Shown here one piece after another: positions 25,998 to 34,598 of a stretch of 64,000 bases of DNA; position 1 is the stretch's first letter, and each line of letters begins with the position of its first letter. This stretch comes from Verrucomicrobiaceae bacterium (lineage in GTDB: Bacteria > Verrucomicrobiota > Verrucomicrobiia > Verrucomicrobiales > Verrucomicrobiaceae). The stretch covers positions 1 through 64,000 of the forward strand of contig JAIBCL010000023.1 of the NCBI GenBank assembly GCA_019694165.1, read 5' to 3'. A program made the translations under genes and the position numbers. The notes under the pieces were generated by a model, which was given only the letters and a program-made list of their open reading frames with translations, was not told the origin of the DNA and did not search any database.

Positions 25998-27574
25998 AGC
26001 AATCGGTCCTCCGCCCAATGAAACACATCCTCCTCATCCTGCTGCTCGCACTCGGCTGCGTCGTTCACGCGACCACAAAGCCCAACGTCATCATCTTCCT
26101 CGTCGATGACATGGGTGTGATGGACACGTCGCTGCCGTTCCTCACTGACGCGGATGGAAAGCTGCATCGCCATCCTTTGAACGAATTCTACCGCACGCCG
26201 AACATGGAGCGCCTCGCGGCACGCGGCGTGCGCTTCAACAACTTCTGCGCCATGAGCGTGTGCTCGCCGACGCGTGTGTCGATCATGACAGGGCAGAATG
26301 CGGCGCGGCATCGCACAACGAACTGGATCAATCCCGACACTAACAACGCCGGGCCGCAGGGCGCGCCGGACTGGAACTGGACCGGCTTGAAGAAGGGCGA
26401 TGTGACTTTGCCCGGCATCCTGAGCGCGAGCGGCTACGAGACGATCCACGTCGGCAAAGGCCACTTTGGTCCGCGCGACTCGGAAGGCGCGGAGCCGATG
26501 AATCTTGGCTTTGACATCAATGTCGCGGGTTGCTCCATCGGCGCACCGGGCAGCTACTTTGGCAAGATGAACTTCGGTGGCATCGTCGAGGGCAACGCGA
26601 AGGGCAAGAAGGCGAAGCAACCAGATGGGAAACCCAAGGCCGCCGTGCCGGGGCTGGAGAAGTATCACGGTCAGGACATTCATTTGACCGAGGCGCTGAC
26701 GATCGAAGCAAACGCGCGCGTGGCGGAGGCGGTGAAGGCGCAGAAGCCCTTTTATCTCTACCTCGCGCACTACGCCGTGCACGCGCCGCATCAGTCGGAC
26801 CCGCGATTCGCCGATCATTACAAGGACAGCGGCAAGCCGCAGCAGGCGCAGAACTTTGCAACGCTCGTCGAAGGCATGGACAAGTCGCTCGGCGACATGC
26901 TCGATCAACTCGACTCACTTGGCGTCGCGGAGAACACGCTCATTTTCTTCCTCGGCGACAACGGCAGCGATGCACCGCTCGGCCATGAGCACGCCGTCGC
27001 CTGCGCCGCGCCGCTGCGTGGGAAAAAGGGATCGCACTACGAAGGCGGGATGCGCGTGCCGTTCATCGCGGCGTGGGCGAAGCCGAGCGCGGCGAACAAA
27101 AACCAGAAGCGCCTGCCCATTGCGATCAACGCCATCCAGCCACAGCAGGCTGCGGTGTATGACATGTTCCCCACGATCTTGAACCTCGTCGGCGCGGAGA
27201 ATCCGGCAGGCCACATGATCGATGGTCGCAAGCTCGACACGCTGCTCACCGCGAAGCCGGACACGACTCGCGATGAGAAGTTTCTCATGCACTACCCGCA
27301 CGCGCCTCATCGGAGCGACTACTGGACGAGCCTGCGCGATGGCGAGTGGAAGGTCATCTATCACTACTTCCCCAAGGAAGAAGCTTCGGGCGGCAGCCAC
27401 TACCAGCTCTTCAATTTGAAGACCGACCCATACGAGCAGTCCGACCTCGCCAAAACAAATCCTGCCGAATTGAAGCGCATGATGCAGGAACTCATCGACG
27501 GCCTAGAAGCCCAGCACGCCGCGTATCCCGTCGAAAAAGGCACCAGCACGCCGGTAAGACCTCAGCTTCCCTGA
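25994..27574 (+). CDS. Secreted type I sulfatase
   Basis: A 526-residue sulfatase translationally coupled to the esterase by an ATGA overlap. Signal peptide around 9-27 (MKHILLILLLALGCVVHA; the second ATG at 26018 is an alternative start). Metal ligands sit in FLVDDMG, formylglycine Cys90 in CSPTR, and GDNGSD near residue 320. An extra loop between the first strand and the CxPxR motif (DADGKLHRHPLNEFYRTPN) makes Cys90 later than in its neighbours (about 72). It uses GKGHFG where others have GKWHLG. Substrate specificity cannot be told from this. Confidence 0.92.
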   Translation: MKQSVLRPMKHILLILLLALGCVVHATTKPNVIIFLVDDMGVMDTSLPFLTDADGKLHRHPLNEFYRTPNMERLAARGVRFNNFCAMSVCSPTRVSIMTGQNAARHRTTNWINPDTNNAGPQGAPDWNWTGLKKGDVTLPGILSASGYETIHVGKGHFGPRDSEGAEPMNLGFDINVAGCSIGAPGSYFGKMNFGGIVEGNAKGKKAKQPDGKPKAAVPGLEKYHGQDIHLTEALTIEANARVAEAVKAQKPFYLYLAHYAVHAPHQSDPRFADHYKDSGKPQQAQNFATLVEGMDKSLGDMLDQLDSLGVAENTLIFFLGDNGSDAPLGHEHAVACAAPLRGKKGSHYEGGMRVPFIAAWAKPSAANKNQKRLPIAINAIQPQQAAVYDMFPTILNLVGAENPAGHMIDGRKLDTLLTAKPDTTRDEKFLMHYPHAPHRSDYWTSLRDGEWKVIYHYFPKEEASGGSHYQLFNLKTDPYEQSDLAKTNPAELKRMMQELIDGLEAQHAAYPVEKGTSTPVRPQLP

Positions 27575-27577
27575 TTC

Positions 27578-29224
27578 ATGCAACGTCTCGCCATTTTCCT
27601 TTCGTCATTTGCCATTCTGGTTTCGTCATTCGCGGCGCAGCCGCGTCCAAACATCCTCTTCATCCTCTCCGATGATCACAGCTATCCGTTCATCCACTGC
27701 TACGGACGCGAGGAGATGAAGACGCCAAACTTGGATCGCTTCGCTGCGGAGGGCATCATGTGCCGCCGCATGTTCACCGGTGCGCCGCAATGTGTGCCAT
27801 CGCGCGCGACGATCATGACGGGACGCTCGCCCGTCGCGGCCCGCATCACGCGCTTCTCATCACCGCTGCCGAAAGAGGAAATCACGTTCCCGGAAGTGCT
27901 GAGGAAAGAGGGCGGTTACTTCGTCGGCTGTCTCGGTCGCACTTACCATCTCGATGGCTCAGGCAGGCAGCCGGAAGCCACCTCGAAAGTCTTCGATGAG
28001 TATCATCTCACGACCTTCAAAGAACGCTTCAACTACGTCGATGCGAGCGGCCAGGAAGCCGTGCCGGAGAAGATGAAGGAGTTCTTTGATCAGCGCCCCA
28101 AAGATCAGCCATACTTTCTCTGGGTCGGCTTCAGCGATCCGCATCATCCTTGGAACACCGGCAAGAATCCGCCTGATCCTGCGAAGCTGAAGGTGCCCGG
28201 CTTTCTGCCTGATCTGCCCGGCGTGCGCCACGATCTCTCCGAATACGAAGGCGAGATCGAGCACTGCGACGGCGACTTCCAGCGCGTGGTCGACATCGTG
28301 AAGGACCGCGCTGGTTTGGACAACACGCTCGTCATCTTCATGGGCGACAACGGCATGGCCTTCCCCAGCGGCAAAGGTTCGCTGCACGATCCCGGCTTGA
28401 ACGTGCCGCTGCTCGCGTGGTGGCCTGGTGTGATCAAACCGGGCGGTGATTCGAGCGTGCTTATCTCAGGCGAAGACATTGGCCCGACCTGCATCGACGC
28501 TGCCGGACTCAATGTGCCCGAGCGCATGAGCGGCGTGAGTTTCCTGCCGCTGCTCAAAGGCGAGAAGTTCACCAAGGAACGCGAATACATCTTCGCCGAG
28601 CGCGGCCCGCACGGCAGCGCGACTTTCGACGAACACACGACCGCGAGTGGTGTGGACTACAGTCGTTGCGTGCGCAGCCAAGGCTGGAAGCTGATCTACA
28701 ACGTCACACCGAACATGCGCTACACACCGGTGGACAGCGCAGGCGATCCAAGCTGGCAGGACATCACGAAAGCGCATGAGCAGCAGCAACTCGCCAGCGA
28801 GTTCGAGACGCTTTGGTTCACCAGTCCGCGCGCGGTTTACGAACTCTACGATCTCAAAGAAGACCCCAGCGAGCTGCACAATCTCTACGGCGACAAGCGC
28901 CACGCCGACGTGACGATGGAGCTGAAGACCGCACTGCAAAAGAAGATGATCCTCGACTACGACTACCTGCCGCTGCCCATCGCAGGCGACGCGAAGAAAG
29001 GACCGAAAGACAACGCCAAAGGCAAAGCCACCGCGAATCGTGCTGAGATATTCAAGCGCCTGGACACGAATCACGATGGCAAGTTGAGCAAGGAAGAGTT
29101 CAGCGCGAACCGCAACGCAGCGGATGCCGAGGGCTGGTTCAAAGCTCGCGACGTGAACAACGACGGCTTCGTTGAAGAAACCGAATACAAGGCGGGCACC
29201 GTGCCTAATCCGCCCAAGCGCTAA
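27578..29224 (+). CDS. Secreted sulfatase with C-terminal EF-hand pair
   Basis: A 548-residue sulfatase whose start lies three bases after the preceding stop. Signal peptide 1-20, metal motif FILSDDHSYPF, formylglycine Cys72 in CVPSR, and MGDNGMAF. Residues about 487-545 hold two EF-hands: DTNHDGKLSKEE and DVNNDGFVEETE, each with Asp/Asn/Asp/Gly/Glu calcium ligands. EF-hands fused to sulfatases are unusual but known in Planctomycetes/Verrucomicrobia secretomes. They could serve calcium-dependent stability or attachment. The iduronate-2-sulfatase-like SDDHSY block suggests a different subfamily from the first two. Confidence 0.92.
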   Translation: MQRLAIFLSSFAILVSSFAAQPRPNILFILSDDHSYPFIHCYGREEMKTPNLDRFAAEGIMCRRMFTGAPQCVPSRATIMTGRSPVAARITRFSSPLPKEEITFPEVLRKEGGYFVGCLGRTYHLDGSGRQPEATSKVFDEYHLTTFKERFNYVDASGQEAVPEKMKEFFDQRPKDQPYFLWVGFSDPHHPWNTGKNPPDPAKLKVPGFLPDLPGVRHDLSEYEGEIEHCDGDFQRVVDIVKDRAGLDNTLVIFMGDNGMAFPSGKGSLHDPGLNVPLLAWWPGVIKPGGDSSVLISGEDIGPTCIDAAGLNVPERMSGVSFLPLLKGEKFTKEREYIFAERGPHGSATFDEHTTASGVDYSRCVRSQGWKLIYNVTPNMRYTPVDSAGDPSWQDITKAHEQQQLASEFETLWFTSPRAVYELYDLKEDPSELHNLYGDKRHADVTMELKTALQKKMILDYDYLPLPIAGDAKKGPKDNAKGKATANRAEIFKRLDTNHDGKLSKEEFSANRNAADAEGWFKARDVNNDGFVEETEYKAGTVPNPPKR

Positions 29225-29236
29225 CCCGCCCTGCTC

Positions 29237-32200
29237 ATGCGTTTGCTGCTCTCGCTCATCGCGATTTCGTCCGCTGCTTTCGCCGATGACTGGCCCACAT
29301 GGCGGCACGATGCTCAGCGCTCGGGTGCGACGACTCATGCGCTGCCGAAGGAGATGAAGTTCGTGTGGTCGCGTCAGTTGGAGAAGCCTGATCCGGCGTT
29401 CGACTATCACTTTCGTCTCTGCGCGGATCAGGCAAACGAGCCCGTCGCGGCGAAAGGCATTGTCTTCGTTCCCTCGAACACGAACGACAGCGTCACGGCT
29501 TACGACATGCAGAGCGGCGCGGAGAAGTGGCACTTCGTCACGGAAGGGCCGGTGCGGTTTGCTCCGGTGGTGAGCGGGGATCGTGTGATCTTCGGTTCGG
29601 ATGATGGATGGTTGTATTGCGTAGAGGCGAGCAGCGGCTCTTTGAAATGGAAGACACGCAGCGCACCGGAGGATCGCGGGGATTATCGAATGCTGGTGAA
29701 CGCGCGGATGTGCTCGCACTGGCCGGTGCGCGGTGGGCCGGTGGTGCAGGGCGATGTCGTGTTCTTTGGCTGCGGCATCTGGCCGAGTGAAGGCGTGTGG
29801 CTCGTGGCGGTCGATGTCGCGACGGGCAAGGTGAGGTGGCGCAGCGATGAGATCGCGCAGATTGATGACGGACTCGACGAGCACGGTCGCATGGCCGACA
29901 TGGGTTTGCCGCCGCATGGCTATCTGGCGATGCTCGCGGGCAAGGTCGCGATGCCGAGCGGTCGTGCGCTCGCGGCGTTTGTCGATCCGGCGAACGGACA
30001 CCTCGATCCGTATGCCTCGTATTATGCGAAGGTGTATCCCGTGCCGCGCGGCTCGTGGGCGGTGTGCGGGAATGCGGACTATTGGTTTCAAGGCGGAGCC
30101 GTGATGGGCACGAACGCGAGCGCATTGGAGAAGCTGCCCGCAGGGCCGCTGAGTGTGGAAGAGTTCGCGCGGCTCGCGGGCAAGGATGTGGCTTGGGCGA
30201 ATGACATGATCCGTCGCAAGTTCGTCAAGATGAAGGACGGCAAGGTCATGGCGGACCTGAGCGATCCGAGCATTGCGATGTTCATCTCCAAAGGACGCGG
30301 CTACACTCAGGGCCAGCTCTTCCAGATGGCGGAGCGGCCCGTGCTGAACATGGCGCAGATTGGCACGCGTCACGAAGTGGGCGAACGAGGCCAGCCAGTG
30401 TTCACCGACAAGCTGATGTTCCGCAGCGAGTTCGCCGATCCAAAGGGTCTCGAAGTCGAGCGCGGCATGACTCGCATCACCGCTCCGCAGTATGACGTGC
30501 TGCGTGCATACAAGCTCGATGAGGCCGCGTGGAAACTGACGGTGATGCCTTCGAAGCGTGACGAGGTAGTGCAGCGACACCTCGAGTTCCCGATCGCGTG
30601 GGAGCTAAAGGTGAAGGCGTTGACCGTGAAGCTGCTCGCGGGTGATCGCTTGTATCTTGCGGGTGAGAATCAAATCGTCGCCGTCGAGGCGAAGGAGCCG
30701 AAGATCGTGTGGCAGCAAGCAGTGAAGGGCTATCCCGTTGGCATGATCGCAGCGAACGATCATCTCATCGTGAGCACTGATGCGGGCGCGTTGTATTGCT
30801 TCGGCGCGACGACCAACGAGCCGAACATCATCGCTCGCGAGAAACCGCCCGCTTGGGAACGAATCCCGCAATGGCGCGGTCAGATCGCGAAACTCAAAGG
30901 CAATCTTCGCGGCGGCTACGGTCTCGTGCTCGGCTGGAACAGCGGCGAACTCGCGAAGGAACTCGCGTTGCAGACGACGCTGGACGTCATCGTCGCCGAA
31001 CCGGATGCAAGCATCGCAGCGAAGGCACGCGAAGCATTGGCCAAGGAAGGCGCGTGGGCGCGGAGGCTGCACATTGTCACCGGCACGAGCGATGCCTTGA
31101 AGCTGCCGCCTTACTTCGCAGAGATCGTGCTGTGTGAGAGTCTCACCACGCTCGACAACGGCGCTCGTGTCTGGATTCGCATCGCACTCGATGCGCTGCG
31201 GCCCTACACCGGTGTCGCGATGCTGCCGTTGCGTCCGAAGCTGATCGAGCAGGCGAAGGCTCACGTCGAAGCGATGGGCGGCTACGAGTTCGCGACGGAG
31301 AAGAATTTCACGACCATTCGCCGCACCGACGCACCAAAGGGCGCGGACAATTGGACGCACGAAGCCGCGAGCGCGGCGAACACGTTTGCTTCCGGCGACA
31401 AGCTCGCGGTGCCGCCGTTCGGCTTGCTTTGGTATAGCGGCGGCATTGACCGCGAGTTCTCACCTCAGTTCGAGTTTCATCACAATCGCAATCCGTATCC
31501 TACCATCGTGAGTGGCCGCATGTTCATGCTCGCGGCGAATGAGTTGCACGCGGTCGATGCTTACACGGGTCGTCATTTGTGGGAAGCCACGGTGCCCGAG
31601 TCGCCGAAGAGCGAGCGTCGTCTCGGTGATCATCGGCAGTTCTCTCGTCCGACGGATCAAAATCTCATCGCGACGGCGGATCTCGCCTACGTGCTGCGCG
31701 AGAACGATGCGCAAGTCATCGACGCTGCGACGGGCAAGCTGCTGCCAGCGATCACGGTGCCGAAAGATGATGGAGTGTGGGACGAAGCACGCGTCGAGGG
31801 CGAGATGTTGTTTGTCGCAATTGGCAAACGTTTGGTCGCGATGGATCGCACGAGCGGTGCCGTGAAGTGGTCGCACGACGCTGGCAAAGATCACGTCGCG
31901 TTTGGCCTCGGCGATGGACACGTTTTCACCATCGCCTACTCGACCGCTCGCGGTCAGAGTCAGTCGAAGATCGACGCCGAGAAGAACGAACTCGTCGTGC
32001 TCAAAGCCAGCACGGGCGAGAAGCTGTGGAGCGAATCGCTCGATGCACAGGCGCGCAAAGATCAGACGGACCGCAGCGCAGGCAAGCCCGCGTGGAGCGG
32101 CATCTTCCAGGACAATCCTTTGAAGCCCACGCTGCACTACAATGCCGCGCATGGCGTCGTGCTCGCGATCATGGATCGTCACGACTTCCGGGCGTTCAAT

Positions 32201-32665
32201 GCACAGAGCGGCAGCGCTTTGTGGCACTACGACAGCGGCTCGCGACTCACCGACCTGGTTGAATTTGAGCCTCCCACGATCACCAGCGATCGCGCCGTGC
32301 TCGACGACGGCACGCTGCTCGACATCACCACCGGCAAGCCCGACGAACAAGCGGTGGGCGGTCGCGGCACCGGTTGCAATCGCTTCATCGGCAGCGACAC
32401 GCTCATCACCTTCCGCAGTGCGCTCGCGTGCGTGATGAATCTCGAGAGCAAAGAGCGCACCTACCTCACCAGCACGCGCCCCGGTTGCACGAACAGCATG
32501 ATCCCCGCTGCCGGTTTGCTGAACGCACCGAACTACGCGCACGGCTGTGTGTGCAACTACCCCTTCCTCACCAGCTTCGCGCTCTACCATCTCCCCGAGT
32601 CCGCGAAGTGGGCGCCGAAGGAGAAGCCGGACGTGAAGTTCCAGAAGAACCCGAACGCGAATTGA
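29237..32665 (+). CDS. Giant PQQ-type beta-propeller protein with Rossmann/methyltransferase-like insert
   Basis: A 1,142-residue exported protein (signal peptide 1-16). Residues about 18-535 and 700-1090 are PQQ-like propeller blades: repeats such as YDMQSGAEKWHF, VEASSGSLKWKT, VDVATGKVRW, VDAYTGRHLWEA and MDRTSGAVKWSH. Between them, residues about 555-690 form a compact alpha/beta domain with a glycine-rich loop (GYGLVLGWNSGELAKEL), an acidic strand end (DVIVAEPD) and a later IVLCESLTTL. This is the layout of a class I SAM methyltransferase, with a degenerate glycine motif. It follows the EF-hand sulfatase by 12 bases. PQQ-type propellers can be enzymatic with PQQ or simply bind ligands; the ADH Asp/Glu set is not evident. 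Confidence 0.8.
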   Translation: MRLLLSLIAISSAAFADDWPTWRHDAQRSGATTHALPKEMKFVWSRQLEKPDPAFDYHFRLCADQANEPVAAKGIVFVPSNTNDSVTAYDMQSGAEKWHFVTEGPVRFAPVVSGDRVIFGSDDGWLYCVEASSGSLKWKTRSAPEDRGDYRMLVNARMCSHWPVRGGPVVQGDVVFFGCGIWPSEGVWLVAVDVATGKVRWRSDEIAQIDDGLDEHGRMADMGLPPHGYLAMLAGKVAMPSGRALAAFVDPANGHLDPYASYYAKVYPVPRGSWAVCGNADYWFQGGAVMGTNASALEKLPAGPLSVEEFARLAGKDVAWANDMIRRKFVKMKDGKVMADLSDPSIAMFISKGRGYTQGQLFQMAERPVLNMAQIGTRHEVGERGQPVFTDKLMFRSEFADPKGLEVERGMTRITAPQYDVLRAYKLDEAAWKLTVMPSKRDEVVQRHLEFPIAWELKVKALTVKLLAGDRLYLAGENQIVAVEAKEPKIVWQQAVKGYPVGMIAANDHLIVSTDAGALYCFGATTNEPNIIAREKPPAWERIPQWRGQIAKLKGNLRGGYGLVLGWNSGELAKELALQTTLDVIVAEPDASIAAKAREALAKEGAWARRLHIVTGTSDALKLPPYFAEIVLCESLTTLDNGARVWIRIALDALRPYTGVAMLPLRPKLIEQAKAHVEAMGGYEFATEKNFTTIRRTDAPKGADNWTHEAASAANTFASGDKLAVPPFGLLWYSGGIDREFSPQFEFHHNRNPYPTIVSGRMFMLAANELHAVDAYTGRHLWEATVPESPKSERRLGDHRQFSRPTDQNLIATADLAYVLRENDAQVIDAATGKLLPAITVPKDDGVWDEARVEGEMLFVAIGKRLVAMDRTSGAVKWSHDAGKDHVAFGLGDGHVFTIAYSTARGQSQSKIDAEKNELVVLKASTGEKLWSESLDAQARKDQTDRSAGKPAWSGIFQDNPLKPTLHYNAAHGVVLAIMDRHDFRAFNAQSGSALWHYDSGSRLTDLVEFEPPTITSDRAVLDDGTLLDITTGKPDEQAVGGRGTGCNRFIGSDTLITFRSALACVMNLESKERTYLTSTRPGCTNSMIPAAGLLNAPNYAHGCVCNYPFLTSFALYHLPESAKWAPKEKPDVKFQKNPNAN

Positions 32666-32704
32666 GTCGCGGCAAGACGCTGCCTCGTTGCACGTTGAGT
32701 GGCG

Positions 32705-34537
32705 ATGCTGCGTGCCATCACCTCCTTCCTTGTACTGTCAGTTGTCGCTCCGCTCTTCGCAGCGAAGCCAAACATCCTGCTCATCTACTCCGACGACCAC
32801 GGTTGGGCCGACCTCGGCGCCCAGGGTGTGAATGCGGAAATCAAGACACCGAATCTGGATCAACTGGCTCGCGATGGCGTTCGATTCACTCGCGGCTACG
32901 TGAGCGCGCCGCAGTGCGTGCCATCGCGCGCGGGTGTGATCACGGGGCGCTATCAGCAGCGCTTCGGCGTCGAGGACAATGGCAAAGGCCCCTTGCCTCT
33001 CGAAGAGCTCACGATTGCCGAGCGGCTGAAGCCCGCAGGCTACCTCACCGGCCAGGTGGGCAAGTGGCATCTCGACATCGGTGGAGGCAAAGGCACAAAG
33101 AAGGATCTGCGTGTGCAGCTCGATCACATGCCGCACGCGCAGGGCTTCGACGAATACTTTCGCGGCGAGATGCTACGCTACTACGCCTCACACGATCTTA
33201 AGGGCCAGCCGTTCGCGGATGCGCCGCATCTGATCGATGACAAACGATTCCGCGTGGAAGTGCAGACCGAGGCGGCGCTTTCATTTTTCGACCGCCGGGC
33301 CGCGAAGCCGGAGCAGCCGTGGTTTCTCTACCTCGCGTGGTATGCGCCGCATGTGCCGCTCGACTCGCCGGAGCCCTGGTTCAGCCGCACGCCGGCAAAT
33401 CTGCCGAAAGAGCGGCGTCAGGCGCTGTCGATGATCGCGTGCATGGACGATGGCCTTGGGCGAATCCGCCAGAAGCTGCGCGAGATGGGTGCGGAAAGGA
33501 ATACGCTCATCTTTTTCATAGGCGACAACGGCGCACCGCTCGGCGGTGCATGGAACGGCTCGCTCAATCTCCCGCTCATCGGACAAAAAGGCATGTTGGC
33601 CGAAGGCGGCATCCGCACGCCGTTCGTCGCCGCATGGCCGGGCACCCTTCCGTCTGGCGCGACCTATGACAAACCGGTGATCAGTCTCGATGTCGCCGCC
33701 ACTGCCGTCGCGCTTGCGGGCCAGCAGCACGATCAGAAGCTCGACGGCGTGAACCTGATGCCCTTCATCACCGGCGAAGACCAAGCATCCCCTCACGACA
33801 CGCTTTACTGGCGATGGGGCTCGCAGGCGGCGATCCAGGAGATGCCTTACAAGCTCATTCTTCTCGGCGATCGCGAGCGATTGCTCTTCGACATCACAAA
33901 GCCTGAGGGAGAAAACATCGCGCGGAACCTCGCGAAGTCGCACCCCGACATCGCCGCGCGCTTGGAGGAGAAACTCAAAGTGTGGAGCGGCCAACTCAAG
34001 CCGCCCGGCCTTCCGACTTCGTTCGACGAACACCACGAAGGACTCTTCGCCGAGCACGATCTCATCCCGCCACCCGCCGAAGGAAAGAAGCCCGGCCGCA
34101 AAGCCGCGCCGGAAGGCAGCGTGCAGGGCTGGATTTGCCGGAACGGCTCGCTCGTCATCAAAGACGGCGCACTCGTGATCACACCGGATGCGAATGCGAA
34201 GGCACCACCGTTTCTCGCGGTCACAGGACTCGATCTCGCGGCTCCCGCACAGCTCATCATGAGCGTGCGGGCGAAAAAAGCCGGCAAAGGCTTCGCCTCC
34301 TGGCGCACGCAAGAGCAGAAGGATTTTCTGCCGGAGAACAAAATCGATTTCGACTGGCCTGCCGGCGATGCCTGGCAGCAAGTCACCGTCTCCCTGCCCT
34401 TCAAAGGCAAGCTCATTCACCTGCGCGTCGGCACACCGCGCGACAGCAGCGGGATTGAAATGGAGTCCGTCGAATTGAAGAGCGGAGCGTCGAAGAAGCC
34501 GGTGGCGTGGAAGTTCGGTGCTGCTGTCGGCAAGTGA
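32705..34537 (+). CDS. Secreted type I sulfatase with extra C-terminal domain
   Basis: A 610-residue sulfatase: signal peptide 1-20 (VVAPLFAA), YSDDHGWAD metal motif, formylglycine Cys71 in CVPSR, GKWHLD and GDNGAPLGG. A C-terminal tail of about 140 residues (from GSVQGWICRNGSLVIKDG) parallels the tail of the first sulfatase in the window. Both end with a K-W-x-F motif (PKRWNF there, VAWKFG here). ATG 32705 gives a clean signal peptide; a GTG two codons earlier is in frame. Located 39 bases after the propeller gene; likely same transcription unit. Confidence 0.92.
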   Translation: MLRAITSFLVLSVVAPLFAAKPNILLIYSDDHGWADLGAQGVNAEIKTPNLDQLARDGVRFTRGYVSAPQCVPSRAGVITGRYQQRFGVEDNGKGPLPLEELTIAERLKPAGYLTGQVGKWHLDIGGGKGTKKDLRVQLDHMPHAQGFDEYFRGEMLRYYASHDLKGQPFADAPHLIDDKRFRVEVQTEAALSFFDRRAAKPEQPWFLYLAWYAPHVPLDSPEPWFSRTPANLPKERRQALSMIACMDDGLGRIRQKLREMGAERNTLIFFIGDNGAPLGGAWNGSLNLPLIGQKGMLAEGGIRTPFVAAWPGTLPSGATYDKPVISLDVAATAVALAGQQHDQKLDGVNLMPFITGEDQASPHDTLYWRWGSQAAIQEMPYKLILLGDRERLLFDITKPEGENIARNLAKSHPDIAARLEEKLKVWSGQLKPPGLPTSFDEHHEGLFAEHDLIPPPAEGKKPGRKAAPEGSVQGWICRNGSLVIKDGALVITPDANAKAPPFLAVTGLDLAAPAQLIMSVRAKKAGKGFASWRTQEQKDFLPENKIDFDWPAGDAWQQVTVSLPFKGKLIHLRVGTPRDSSGIEMESVELKSGASKKPVAWKFGAAVGK

Positions 34538-34598
34538 AGGAAACTGAAACGCACAGCGCCGCTCGATAGGAGGCCAGTCGGTCGGCGTTCTCCTTGCC

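Noticed and set aside
28466-30580. A 704-codon minus-strand frame
   Set aside because: Antisense to the EF-hand sulfatase and propeller genes, whose motifs are clear. The product has no recognisable features.
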